From the NCBI RefSeq assembly GCF_036370855.1, contig NC_088099.1:77045218-77109217 (forward strand): 64,000 bases of DNA. Direction: 5' to 3'. Positions 1-13,800 of the stretch are shown piece after piece. The notes under the pieces were generated by a model that saw nothing but the letters and a program-made list of their open reading frames with translations, was not told where the DNA came from and ran no database searches. Both the position numbers and the translations under genes were made by a program. Numbering within the stretch: position 1 is the first letter of the stretch; the number at the start of each line of letters is the position of its first letter. The stretch is from Dromaius novaehollandiae. Taxonomy: Eukaryota; Chordata; Aves; Casuariiformes; Dromaiidae.

Positions 1-1217
1 GTTAAAGCATACATTAGCCTATTCTACTTTTCTATTACTTTTTTCAAAGCTTTCATATGTCTTCGTCCTCATTTCTGAAAGCTAACCATCCCTTCTTCCT
101 TTCTGTAAGGCTGACATTTGACAGCTTAACAGAGCTGACAGGGTTACCCAACAGCCCACCCTCCCTACTCTCAATCCAATTAGACCTCTAATCCTCCAGA
201 TGAAAGGCCCAACTACTCACGTTCCTCATGACAATGACAGCTATTGATTATTTGTCACTACAGCTAACACCTTCTCTGTCGAGGCCACTCTGACAGAAGC
301 AAACCTACCAAATTAGACAGCACTTTATCTGCCCTGGAGGCCAAATGGCACAACAAGTAAAGGCTAATAAATGGTATAAAAATGAACAAATCATAACATT
401 ATGACAGGCTGATCGTTGCCAGCAGCTTCACAGCTCAAGTTTGATGCTCTGTTAGACCTGTTCCTTCTCTTTTCTCTTCCACTCATGCTCCAGCTTTGAC
501 TGAATTAAAGGCCAGAACAATTAAGGCATTTGACCAGCAAAGATAAGCTAGGATAGAAGTATCATCAAGGGACACAAATGTCAATAGCAGACTACCGTTT
601 GTCAATAAAAACATTCCAGAGCTGCAAATGCTCAGGACTTTGCTCTCCACTAGGCTGTACTGATTCCCTTTGTACAGCCCTCTTCTCAAATTCATTCAGA
701 AACTCCGGAAAAATTAACCCCGCAAAGTCAAGCTTGAAGTGGGAAACATTCTTACAAGATGAGGATTGGCATCATTAAAAAACAGAACTCACTACTGAGC
801 TACATGCCACAGAGGTGTTCTTGTTTCAGTTAATATCCGTGAAGCTCTCCTTTCTTTTTAGGGGAGTTATATAAGCCAGAAATACATCTTTTGAATTTAT
901 CATTATAATACAAATTTTCTTAAATCTTTTCTCAAGAAAAAAAAAGTATGTTTCAAGGACACTGTACACCACCTAGTAACATAGGATCTCACAAGTCACA
1001 CCACTCGAAGGCAAACAGAAAAGTAGAAACACCAGCAAAATTTATTATTTGTACAGTAGCCATATTCAAAAGCTTTAATAGGGATCAGAGGCAGTGCCTG
1101 AACTGAGACTGTCTAATGCAGTAAATGACAGGAAGAGAGCATTAAAAAACAAAACAGAAAAAAAACAACCACAGGAACATTAATAGGATTATGCAATTAC
1201 AGGAATAATGTGAGTTA

Positions 1218-1239
1218 ACACACACATACACACACACAC
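1218..1239. repeat. (CA)n microsatellite, interrupted
   Basis: About ten CA units with one TA interruption, in INVS intron 3. Confidence 0.9.
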
Positions 1240-2182
1240 TTCTTGAAACAGTTAAAAAGCAACCACCTCTGCCCTACAGTCATTAATTAATTGATTTATT
1301 AACCATGGCAAAGAGAAAGTATTTTCCAGTATGTGATTCCTATGCTTCTGAAATTATTTACTAACAATAAAATAAAACAATATTAAACTACATGAAAATA
1401 AAAGCTTCTTTAGTTAAAAGCATATACAAAAAATGAGTATCAGTTATTCTGTTTTAAAAAATCTACAGTTTAACTGAGGAAAATATTATCGCATTACACC
1501 CAGATTGCACAGATGCATACAAACTTATATGCAAGTACGACATAATATTATTTTTTAAAAATCAATACCATAATAAGATTTCTGCAATAATAAAAATCCT
1601 ATTATGTAATATTTGCCTTCAAAGTTTTTTAAGGTCTTACATTTAAAAAAATATTCTATTTAGATTTACAAAATATTCTTGGGTATGAACAGACGTATTT
1701 TTTAACTTGTTCAATCAGAAACAGATAACTACACTCTAAAAGATGTGCATTTCAATATAATGAGAAATAATATCATGAAAATGATATTTGATGATAATAT
1801 CATGAGAAATAGATATTAAAATTAATAGTTGAATAAACAGATCCCTTAAGATTTCTGTTGCCCCACAAAAAAAGTGAACCTAAAGGACACTTAGATAGTG
1901 GAGCCTCAGAAAACTCACACAAACTGGTAAAAATATTGAAAAGCTGAAATTGTATGTAATATTTCTAGGAATAAACTTAAATCATTATTCTACCATTCTA
2001 AAATGTACTCCAATACAATAAATCACTAAAAATAGAGGAGACATACTTTAAATTTAAAATAATGAAGTAGTATAATATTTGCTACTTAATCACGATTAAA
2101 AAATGTTTTAATAACATTCAGCCCTTTTCAAAACTAGACTAGTTCAGAATTCGTAAAATTTACCCATCACAAAACTACCTAT

Positions 2183-2415
2183 GCTGAAAGAGACCTCTAG
2201 TGGCATATCTAGCTGAACCCTCCACATCAGGGAGAATTAAACAAACTCATTCCAAACTATTCCTAACAAATATATATCTGGATATGCTGGAAATGGTGAG
2301 TCCACAGCATTCTCAGGGGCTTTTCAGGTTTTCCAGCATGAAAAACTATCTTATTGTTTATATTATAAACCTCCTTGCTATCCTAAGTTATATTCACTAC
2401 TATTGTCTTTCTTAC
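2183..2415 (-). mobile_element. Degenerate CR1 3' fragment
   Basis: The plus strand carries AAAGAGACCTCTAGTGGCAT followed by ATCTAGCTGAACCCTCC, a diverged form of the CR1 terminal block. About 130 bases on comes a segment like AAACCTCCTTGCTATCCTAA, which fits the CR1 interior. Minus orientation. Boundaries are approximate and divergence is high. Confidence 0.6.
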
Positions 2416-5400
2416 TGATCAGATTCTAATCATTTCTAATACACACCTTATTTACAGATTAAAGTAATATATTCTATCATTCTCCTAATCTGAGTTCACC
2501 TAGTTCATGAAAAGTACTCTATTTGGGCTTTTTTGTCCTCAAAGCCTTTTATCATTTTAAGAGTGTTTTATTTTTAACTGTGATGGACAAAAGAAAAGGA
2601 GTATTATACTAGAGGACTAGCTGGTGCCAAGCAGTGAATAAAATCTACTGTTGTTCTTAATTTCTAATTGTATCAGCAAAATATGCAAGTGTTTTTGTAA
2701 AAGACTTATTAACCCAATGAACTGGCTCATCCACGATAATCCCTTAATTTTCTTCTGCAAGGTTTATTTACATTTGCCTTATGATCCTTATCATAAGCAT
2801 GAATCTTCTCTATCAGTACTGGTCAGGATCAGAAATCATATACTGCTTTGTTTTACAAGCTGTGTTCTAAGAGATGCGCCTGAGAATCACACTTGAACAT
2901 CCTGTACACATAGCAACAGTTAATCTATTCATAAAAATCTCAGATATATTTATTCTTTGTGCTGCTTTTACATTAGGCTTGTAATCCTCACAATTAAGAG
3001 GAAATATTTCAAAGTATGGATGATGCAATGATGACTGCCAGTCTGAACATCAGCTTTCAAATATTCTAACTGCTCCAGGCAATCAGCAATCATCACTTTA
3101 CGTGCACGTGAGCATGTGAAAGAGAATGCACTACACTCAGCCCATCCTTCCCCACACAGATATACTCTACTATGTGGTATTCGTCTAAATACTCAGCAGT
3201 ACCCTTGCTGTGAACCTCTCCAAAAGTGCCCCTCCACCATCAGCTCGTTTTTACTATTTTAAATAGAGAAAGGTAGTATTTTGCTATTACAAGTGGAAGT
3301 ACAAAGAAGCATGCTGCCTACAGCAGGCTATAGAACAAACCCATCAGATACTTGTAGTGTAATGCATTTTAGTGCCTCAAACAGCTTTATTTCTCCCTCT
3401 CTTGCATTCCAATCCTATCCAAAGACAATGACAGACACCACTTTTGTTTAGCCACACTGTAATTCCTGTGATGTTCAAAACAACTGCTGGAAAGTACGTA
3501 TATTCAGGGAGGCACCCACAACTTGCAAGTTATATTTTCAAAAATATACTAAAATAATTAAAAAGAGTCTATTTTACATGTACCACACACTTTACAGACG
3601 TTCACATCATATTTATCAGTGCAGTCTGAATAGAAACTTAAGTCTGAGAGTCTTAAGAGACTGAACAGGGCTAAAGTCTGATATTCAGCTACTCTGAAAA
3701 TCTGATCTTGAACTTTAAGTCTAAAGAGCTACTCAGACATGCAAGTTTGTGCATAATCTTGTCCTACACTGGGATTTTATACTAACATAAAACTTGATAT
3801 CTCCTGTGTGACTGAAACCTGACCTGTAAAAACAGTATTTCTACGGTTGTATCTACTGCAGACTAGAGGACTGGCTGGATTTTAAGCCATAGTTTGACAC
3901 CAGAGACAGAAGACTGCAAAATACCAAATGACTACTGTGACTTACCACTTAATGAGACAACGTGCATGCCCTTGTCCTGTTACAAATGCAGGATGAAGTG
4001 TGTAAGCTGAAAATGTACTGCCTGAAAATGGGTAGACCACATATTTCTCTTGCAAAGTAGTGCTCAAATCAAGCTCTCCCTACCAACAAAACTGTTGTGA
4101 ACCTTTTACAGAAAGCTAAAGTACCCCCTGGAAGCTGGGCTCCAATTGGTTTCAATTATCCTGCACTATAAGGTTTGCTATAACTGACTTGGAAGACCTT
4201 TCCTCTCCTTTACAGCTCTGATGCAGTAATTAAGAAGTGGAGTTTTGGAAGCGAGAAACATACAACACAGTTTTCTGACCATCTTCCTAACACCTAGTGT
4301 TGACCGATTCCCCAGAACCTTTTCAGATTAATCATTTTTCTCCCTGGCTATGTGCAAAAGAGCTTAACTGACTAACACTGGTTTCCTTAAGATGCTTCTA
4401 TGTTGTAGTATTCTTTCTGTATGACCATAATCCAGACTGCCATCCACATTTAAGTGGAGAAATGGTTAAATTTAAGATGCCCTAGAGCTCATTCAGGATG
4501 CTGAGTTTCATGACAAGATACCAATACTTTAATTTCAAGATCACCATTTCATACTCTACTGTTTGCTGACTGATCACAACAGGTTAATGCAGAAACAAAT
4601 TGAACTATTAATGAAATCTAAAGTGACACTCTAAAGCAGATTTATAGACACACAAGGTATGCAAAAGAAACCCACACCTTCTATTTATCTCACAAACAAC
4701 TTCAAAAGACTTCTCTCTCCTCCCTATTCAACTGGCAAGCTGCTAATTTCTTATCTAACGTTTCACGAATATTTTTTCTCACGTCTAAGTCTGCTTAGGA
4801 AGTTTCAGCCCTGCAGAGTCTCTGGATGTTTTATTCTTATTCCTCAGTGGTGACAGTGTACCATTCTGTGGGACCATACTGTAAATCACATTCCTGGAAC
4901 AATGTGAGTTTTTTTCTTAAACTTTTCCTACAATTATTTTTAACCATTTCAATTATCTGGCTTACAGCATGGATCAACAGTAGCATCAGCACAAGTGACA
5001 ATGAAATGTATCTGGGAGCATAAGAACTTGTGCCAAACAGGCAGAAAATGAATCATCACTTTGTAGAGTTCATTTTCTGTTGACTCACTGAGCTAAAACA
5101 GCATGCTATAGGATAAGATACCTAGTTGTGAAAAGAGTGGGGAGACTCGGGTGGGAAGGACAATCCTGCCAATCCGTTTAACTGGTAAACAGTAGCTGGA
5201 TCAGCTTGTCTGTAGTACAACACATACAGCAAACTGTATCCTCTGTCCTTGGGCATATGCAGCACCTTCACCTTCAGGCTGCGTTCGTAAGAAAGAATTG
5301 TTTATTAGGTAACGTAAAGAAAACATTTGTATCACAGTTAGTGGCTGTGGTTTAAATAAACACAAAGGAAAAATATAGTCCTGCATGTAAAAGCAAAAAT

Positions 5401-7685
5401 CCCCTCTTCTGTCTGTTTGGTAGCATTCCTGTTTCATATCTCAGCCTGTCCAGATTTTTCACATTTAGTCAAATTGTATGTTTGAAATGTGAAGTTCATT
5501 CGTACTTCATGAAATCAAACAAACAGAATTAATACTCGCTCATTATAAGCGCCCACCTAAAATGGAACATCACAAAAAGTTACCAGTCTAGGATAAAAAG
5601 AACATGAACTAATCACCATCAACTCCGAAAGATATCAGGATTATTTATTTTCATGATAGAGACTGGGAAATAAAATTAGAAGTGCATGTGATCTTTTCTG
5701 CAGTTCTCCTCTTCTTTCAAGGCAGAAGTAATTCTAGTACATGGAGAAGAAAGTTCCTACCCAGGAAATCTAACTAGATTTTAAGTCTATCTGCTCCAGC
5801 TCAGAAAGTGTGTTAGAAACTTTTTTTTTCCCCTTTTGTGCCTGTGTATCTTCACCAGTTGCATGTAGAGGTCTGTGCTTTAGTCTTTATTTCTCTCTTC
5901 AAAGAAGAAAGCACAAATTAGCATGCAACTTAAAGTGCCTTTAGGACTCTAAATCTCTAAGCACTGTCACCGTAAATGCCCTGTATCTATGACTACAAAT
6001 GAAGGGAGAATTACAAAGTCATGTAAAGCCCTAGAAACTGCTAACCTGTTTTTGAAGAAGCACAGGACTGACTTGCAAGCTTGCACATAAGAGAAGCATG
6101 ACAACGGTCTTGGTAAATATGTAGAGTCATGATTAACCAACACTGACAATAAGTTAGTAAAAATTGGTAATCTCACAGCATTTTTTTTTCTTCTTGAAAG
6201 CCCACTTTCAGTATGGCTTACAGAAGAGAATCTCAGCATTCGCTTTGGAAAAAACAATTTTTAGCCCTCATGTTAGAGGGAAACGTAAAACAAAACTATG
6301 AAAGAGGAACAATGAGAATGCAAAACATTATTCAAATAGCCAAAACTGTATGGAACAAAGTTGCTTTGAATTTTAATTTTATCTATTTTGCAGAAGGCAT
6401 TCATGACAGAAACGTAGATCTTAAAACATTAACAGGGAAAGGACAAAGACAAAATTTTACATTCACGAAATCTTAACTTCATAAGCTGACATCAGTAGTA
6501 AATAACTGCTCAGAAGGCATAGAATGCAGCTTGAGAATACAGTTAAGTTAGCTAAACGAAAACCAGCTGCAAGGACTTTCCCTGACCACCTCTGGCCACA
6601 CCAACACTAAGACAGCACAAGCAGCTAGGTGGCCACGTGGTACATCACATCTAGCTAAAGCATCTGCAATGCAAAGGTTGTATTTTTAGCCTCATCTGGT
6701 TAAGTGGATAACTGCCTAAGTTCTTCTGCTTGAAGTGTATGAGGTAACAATGGGACGTACCTCTTTTTTCAGCTGCTGTGTCAACTGAAAGCACATCTAA
6801 GAACGTCTGACAGTGTCACATGGTACAAACTGGCCTTTCCAGATTGTGGCATGGTCAAAACAACCTCAATTTCTGAGCAGTTACATTCTCAAACATAAGT
6901 ATAAAAAGAAAAATAGTAAGTAAAAGCTGTTCCTTTCGGTTTGAGTTTTTATGTTTTCTGTGGACTTGTTTTTATATTTAGTTTATGAACTCACAAGTCT
7001 TGACTAGACAGCTAACCCACATTTTTTTCTCTCTCCATCAGCAGTTTGCTCATTCCCCTGTCATTGTGCACACTTTGCCCCAGTTCTAAACACACTCAAA
7101 ATTATTGAAGCACTGAAATTAAATTTTAAATTACATTTTAATGTTGAATTCTTTCTTTAGCACCTCTTTGCTGTGACAATGTAAGTCAATAATATTGTAG
7201 ACTGAAATTCTAGAAGGAACAACAGGCAGTAATGCATTTCTCTCCTGGTCCTGGCACTGATTTGGTACTCCATGTCCTTGAAAACCTCAGACACAGTACG
7301 AATAATTAACACTACATGGCCTTATATCCACTGAAATGAATGGTAACAGTATCACTGTATGCAAAACTAAGCTCCAAGTCTTTACTTGGAACTAACTATC
7401 CCAAAATAGACAAAAACTGCTTTTTCCTAGAAAGTAAGAGTTTTTAAAACAGAGCAAGGAAGTAAACTCTCTCTTCAAACTGCTACAAATACACTGAGTA
7501 AAAAAGAAAAAATAAAAAACCTTGAAGATTTACTTTGTCGTGGGCCAAGTTTTTTTTTTAAAAAAAACCCTCTACATATTGTAGCACTATTGGTCTCTAA
7601 AATAATCAAAGTATCCAAAGTACATACTATTTGCTTATTTGCTTCGCAAGGCACTATAATGGCAGAGCAATTTTTATTTTATTAC

Positions 7686-7852
7686 CTTTTGTGCAGCAAG
7701 ATGGAGAGCAGTCCTTCGGCTACGATCAGCTCTATTAACATCTGCTCCTGCCTTCAGCAATGCCTCAGCACAGTCCAGCCTGTCAGCCAGTACACAGTAC
7801 ATAAGCGGAGTTCTTCCAAACTGGTCCTCCTTATCTTTCAGCTCAGAGTTTT
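7686..7852 (-). CDS. INVS: INVS exon 3 (ankyrin repeats 1-3)
   Basis: The minus-strand acceptor is TTTTTTAG (AG at 7854-7853) and the donor is CAAAAG/GTAATA (GT at 7685-7684). The 167-nt exon completes codon 36 (Glu) and adds 55 codons, ending in phase 0 at Lys91. The translation contains LKDKEDQFGRTPLMYC, LADRLDCAEALLKAGADVN and RTALHLAAQK, the helix-turn-helix pattern of ankyrin repeat 2 and the first helix of repeat 3. It is colinear with vertebrate inversin. The next exon is not found between base 1 and 7685, so intron 3 exceeds 7.6 kb. Confidence 0.96.
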
Positions 7853-10800
7853 CTAAAAAATCATATAAAACAATTAAGTCTATCAGTACCTAACTGACAG
7901 TAGTATTCTTGTTATTAAAAGGGAAATATTTAAGTGAACAATGAGATCAAAATAATGGAGTACAACGTAAAAACAAAGTTCCTAATTTTTAACCCTGCCT
8001 ATTGTTATTGATGTAGGGAGTTTGAAAATGCATTTACAGAAAAAAACCCAGAAATTATGAACTCCAAAAATACACCTGCAACAAGTAACTTCCTGCAATG
8101 GCACAACTATATATCATTTAAAAATAGTTACAGAGATTTTGGTTGCAAAGATTACTTAAAAAAATCAACAGCAAATAAACCAAATAGTATTCCTGAAACC
8201 TGTAAATACTGTAACTGAAACAAGTTTTGAAACATACTCACTGCGATGTTTATTTAAAAAGCATAAGGATGTCAGTGGCCCATCCATATCATTATTTACT
8301 TCATAGTAAATAGGCTTGTAATAAGGAAACTACTAAAATACTTGATGAGTTTTTCTGGATTTATATGGTTAGTAAGGCACCAATTAAGCCAAATAAGGTG
8401 TCTGAGGTCTTATGAAAAATTAACTCCCTCTACTCCTACTCATAAGCCAGAAACCCCCCCCCCCCCACAGTATGCACTCCCTACTACAAAGTTGCATAAT
8501 TCTTCTATGTCACTACAAAAAAACTAGCACATATGTATTCATAGGTACCAACTATTGCACATATCCTAATTCAAATGCATCTCCCCCATGGCAACAACAG
8601 TTACAGTTATTCAAGGAACACTGAATTTTAACAGGTAAGCAATTTTTTTTTAATATTCCCTTTTTAAAAAAATATTCCCTTGATTGTTGATACCTTGACA
8701 GAGCTCCAACAGATTTAAGAAGCATGTTTTTCCTTTACAAACACAATCTTCACTCTCCCCTAGCATATTAAACTTACATACCTATCCACTAATTGCATTC
8801 TTAATTACAATTTCTTCTGATTCACTGAGTGAAACTGTCAAGCAGACTGATATTCCCCTGGATCCTTATTTAAAAACTAAAACTTGTTCCCTACTAACAA
8901 GGCCTCTCACCAAAGCAAAAGAAAGTGTTAAGCAGAATATTGCTAATCACAGCTACTTCATTCCTGAGTTCCTTTAAAACTGTTGGGTGAATACTACCTA
9001 GTTCTGATGATTCATTCTGTAACATCTTCTCCTGGTTAGAGACTGAGATTTGCTTTGAGACAAGTCTTTCTGCTCTGTAAAAAAACAGTTTAGGAACCTT
9101 TCTGAGATCTTTTATGAATATGGATGCAGGAAAATTATTTTTGTTCTTCATTTGTGGCCTTATCTGCTCTGTTTCTTCACACCAAAAATCTACCAGGACT
9201 TCACACGATCCACATATTAAAGGAAGTTTTATAATTAATTTTTATGCCTCTAGCATATCATTCGTAAAATTCTTTTACTGATTTGTATCTATCCTCCTCA
9301 GACACAGCTTATACTTCTTGGAGAACACCACCTTACTTTTAATATTCTCCCCCACACTGCTGTCTAGCCATGTTTGCTTCCCTTTGACCCTTCTAAACTC
9401 TTTCTTTGAATAAGTGCTTTGCACTTGCTTCATACTGCAAGCAAGGATTTTATTCTTTTGACTCATTTTTAGATTCTTTTTAGCAAGCATCTTTATTTTG
9501 ATGTCCTTTACCTTTTTCGGAGTCCACAACGATAGTGGATTGCTCTTGCTGACCCATGTGCGTTCTGGTCAAGAGTTCTTGCAACATTCTGATTCAGCAA
9601 CATTCTAATTCAGGTTCTACACAACAGTCAGGGGCAACTCAAGAGCTGGTTCTCTCGTGGGTTTGCTGGTCTGGCCATCTCTATCACCAACTTATTAACA
9701 ATTTCTAACAATTCAGTTTTTGGATCATATCCGCAATGTGTCATTTACCCAATACTCATGAGAATAACCTCCATTACTACTGTGATTCCTGTCAATTCAG
9801 CCTCTCTGACCTCCCTTAGCATGTCACGCACATCACCATCTGGTTAGATGGACAGTAATGCAACCTTAATGCTATAGTTTCTTATTTAGACTTGAAATTT
9901 CAATCATGAAGATGTTTTTTCTTAATTTATATGGCTGCTTTGTTAATCTCATTTGAATCCAACATTTGTTTTCTGCTTCAGTTTTAAACATGTATCAGCA
10001 CTCTTTTGCCTACATGACTTCTACTGAAATACCAGAATACAAACTATACAGGAAAGACAATGTCCCTTATTTTTACTTTAGAAGCTTTCCTATAATGAGC
10101 ATGACAGCTGAGCCTTAGATTTTTTTCAACATTCTACTACATAAATAAGTGACTGATGTATATTTTTCTATGGAAAAAAACATCAAATAATGGAAAATTA
10201 CACATGTAAAATCATACTGGTCATTTTTTCCTGTGGGGCCTTGAATAAAAGCTGCATAAGAATTTGGTCTGAATCTCAGCTAAGAATGGGAGAATGTGAA
10301 GTGTTGTATACAGCTTACTCCTTACTCTTGAGATGAAAAAAAAAAAAAGCTTAATTTTACAGTACCATAGTTATAAGTAATTTCAAAGACATTTAAAAAC
10401 AATTTGTAACAGTAAGTTTCTAAAGGTGAGTTAAGAGTTGTGTAAACTGAAAAGTCTTTGGATTATTATTTATGTCCTGTTATATATAACTACCTTTTGA
10501 CATAAAAAAAAACCCAAGTAATGTAATTGTTACTAACACTACATACATATTTGATAGTTTTCAAATTCTAAATTTTGTGAAAATTTTTGGAGAAAAAAAG
10601 CATGTGTTTTATCTTTAAATATTCATTTAAATGCTATCTTATTTTCATTATTGAAGCCTGCAATTCTTTACTTCTGCTCAAAATGAGAAGTTGTAATGTT
10701 TACTAAATGGATTAGAAAGCAGTATGCAGAAATGCATAATGTCACTTGTACAATTAATTACATGGCCATTAGGAAGTAATTTAAAATGTAACAGGCAAGT

Positions 10801-13800
10801 TAAACAGTGGAATCCAAATTTTTTTTTATTTTCCCTAATTTCTAAGAACTTCTCCTAGACTTTCACTTCACAGTATTACAGTCTCTTTGCAAACTGGATG
10901 CAACTCCAAGATGATTTTTCTTTCTTCTACTACTAGGAAAAAAAAATTGTATTTACATATCGTGAAACAGTGATGTCTTATGCCTCAATATTTTAGCTAA
11001 GAATAAATGCTTTTTCTAAAGGAATACCTTTGCTGTTCCACAGAGCATGCTGCAGAAACATCAAAGCCAATTATGAACAACAATGCAGCTCTGTGCAGCA
11101 ATATGTAGACACTGTGGTCCAAAGCAGAAATATAATTTAACACAGCAACAATCCCAGCTAATAAGCCAGTTTCTCTAACAAGCTAAATTTAGTCAGGTGC
11201 TGTTCCAGTATTAGCCCACTCAGTGGCAATTCAGACATCACAAAACCATATCCCACTGTTCAATGTTAACATAACCTAAAAAGCATCTTAAATTTGTTGA
11301 AGATACTGGGACCTGCACAGTTACCTATATTTTTAAAAAGAAATACAGAAACATGCAGCTCTCACAATAAGCCACATGTACATGGCTTATCCTCCCAAGA
11401 CACATGATCTTAAATCAGTACTTTGCAGAACTGATCCCTCTCCCTTGAATTCCAGATTGCCTTTTGTATGAGGCTATACAGAATGTACAGACTAAAATAA
11501 AGAAGTGGGTACAGAATCAAACTAGCAAACAAGGCCTAAAGTAGAAGCTCAGCTCAAGTAAAGCAATGGACATCTTTTTCCTCTTCAGCTCCTAGAGGGT
11601 GATGTAGCTGATGAATGACAAAGGCCTCGCATGACTGTATACAGCCTGAGTAAAAAATGAGCAAGACCTTGAAAGCTTGATGACAGTGATTTGCCTGAGG
11701 TTGCTGCACTGCTTTTTAAGGTAAAGAAACTATTTTCACCTAGCAGGTCTTTTTTTTTCCTTTTTCTTTTTTTTTTTTTTTTTGTCTGTTTAAAGGCCCC
11801 TCAGAGCCTTCTAACGGTTTGAGTCCTGCAGGTATTTCACTGAAAGCATGCCTGTGGTGATGCTCAGCGTAAGAGATAGGAAAAGGACTAGGAGCTACTG
11901 TATCACCATCAGATGCTAAAGGAGACTAAGCTCATGAAATGCACTCACTGCAAAAACTTGCTGACATCACAGTTACAGTAAATTACTGTTTTCTGAAATC
12001 AAGAAAGTACAGATAGACTTTTAAACATTCAAAAATGAAGTAATAAATCCCAGAACTCACAAGACTACTGTACTATAGCAAGTATTTTACTATTTAATTC
12101 AGACATGAACTCATTGGTGTATCTAAAATGTGCCACTGCAAAATTAAATTCTCTTCCACATACTGGCCTAAGAAAGGGATTTTGTTTGATCCCTCCACTT
12201 TCAGGATCAAACCTCCTACCCTCCCCCATAGATCATACATTCCATAGGTTTGTTCATAGGCCATGAATATCACAGAAGTAAGTAGGCCTATTCTGAAAAT
12301 TAATGCATATATTCAGACTTCATCACTTCCTCATAATCTACATAAGCTGTTACATCTGATTGTGTAACATCTCTTTGCATTGTTATACCAAAAAGGGGGG
12401 TGGAAAAGTGAGAGGAGGACCTGAATTTTGCTTAGTCGTGAAAGATTGCCTCTTGTTACTTGCAAGAACCTTGCCTTTTTAATACTTCACTTAAGTTTTA
12501 TTCAACCTCCTGTACTGCAGAATAAGGAAGAGAGAAGCAGAGAGGAGAATCAAACAGAAGTATGCATCTGCATATTTCCAACCCAGAACTTATAGTTAAC
12601 ATTTAAAATAAAAGATCATATTGGAGATTTAAAAAGCACTTGTATCCCAGTGGTAGATGATAACAGTTTTAGAATGAGGAGTTGAACTGAATGGACACTT
12701 CAGTATAATGACTATTATACACATTTCAGTGTTCTTGTAAAGAGATCCTGCATGCTCTTTAAAAACAATTACATGCATCTCCCCTAAACTATATATAAAA
12801 CCTTTAAATGCAAAATGATCCTCTAACCACGAAATGAACTTTTGCTCCCTTTTTGCCAAGGATTAAAACAATGCAGATGGGTTTTAACATGAACAGAACT
12901 GTTAATTCAAGACATGTTCACTGTCATATAAAACACAGGAAACATAATACTGTGAGCACTCCCCAAAACCTTACATTGTACGATTCTAAAACAATGTGAT
13001 ATAGTCCTAGCCAACTCATGCAATGAAAACAATCAGCATATTTTTGTTCGAACATGGATTATACAATAAACACATGGCATATACTGTTTTTTATGGTATT
13101 TAATCCCTAGGCTGTTTACAAAGCCCTGTAATTAAGCATCAGTAGTGGTTAAGATACAGGTAGAGTTTATTCCACAAACCCCTTTCGCACTAGAAATTGT
13201 TCTTTTTACCTTTGATTCTGTCTATTTAGGTCTCTGAACTGGTACAGGCTGTCAAAAGGAACACAGTATCTGGAACACACTGTACTATTTCAAACATCTG
13301 CGCTCCTTTAAAATTACAAGCTATTAGAGGGGAAGATTATGTACGTGTCCATCTAAATGAATCATATGGAAATACAGTGTGTATATTTGTATACATTCAT
13401 GCATGCCTCATCAAGCTACAGTAGGTGGGAAATGGAGTAACTGCCAAACAGGTTGGAGGGGCTCCTATTTTCCTAAGAGACTGATTAACCAGATTCTTTG
13501 CCCCTCCTATTATTATAGGAGGGGCAGTTAATAACTGCATGGGAAAACTCAAAGAGGAACGTATTAATGAATTTAGAGGGAAAAGCCCTCCATAAAAAAA
13601 GGAGAAAGTCAGATTTTATCTTAGTAGATATACCACTATATACATAATCGGATGCAAAGCTTTGCTCTGTTAACAAAATGTTGTTAAGTGACCCAGGACA
13701 CGCACACATAACACTGAAGTACTGTCCTGGATTACATGATGCCACTAAGTGCATTCATGAAGTCCAATGAGTAACATCAACTGCTCAGTTTACTTCTGGC

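Larger units (their letters stand above)
1..7685 (-). other. INVS: INVS intron 3 (partial)
   Basis: AT-rich intron running off the left edge. It holds a (CA)n tract near 1218-1239, a small inverted repeat at 1769-1788, and a degenerate CR1 3' piece near 2183-2415. I looked on the minus strand for the next inversin exon (expected to encode a segment like GNYRFMKLLL) and did not see it. Otherwise nothing recognisable. Confidence 0.8.

Noticed and set aside
1769..1788. 8-4-8 inverted repeat AATATCAT/ATGATATT
   Set aside because: It is AT-only-type sequence where such short palindromes are expected by chance.
1..7600. Further INVS exons
   Set aside because: I looked on the minus strand for the next ankyrin exon and found no segment with matching residues and splice sites.
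7590..7856. Plus-strand 88-codon ORF
   Set aside because: It is antisense to INVS exon 3, whose minus-strand reading is a clear ankyrin match with proper splice sites.
12188..12216. 9-bp inverted repeat GTTTGATCC/GGATCAAAC
   Set aside because: Too short to be notable in 64 kb without other support.
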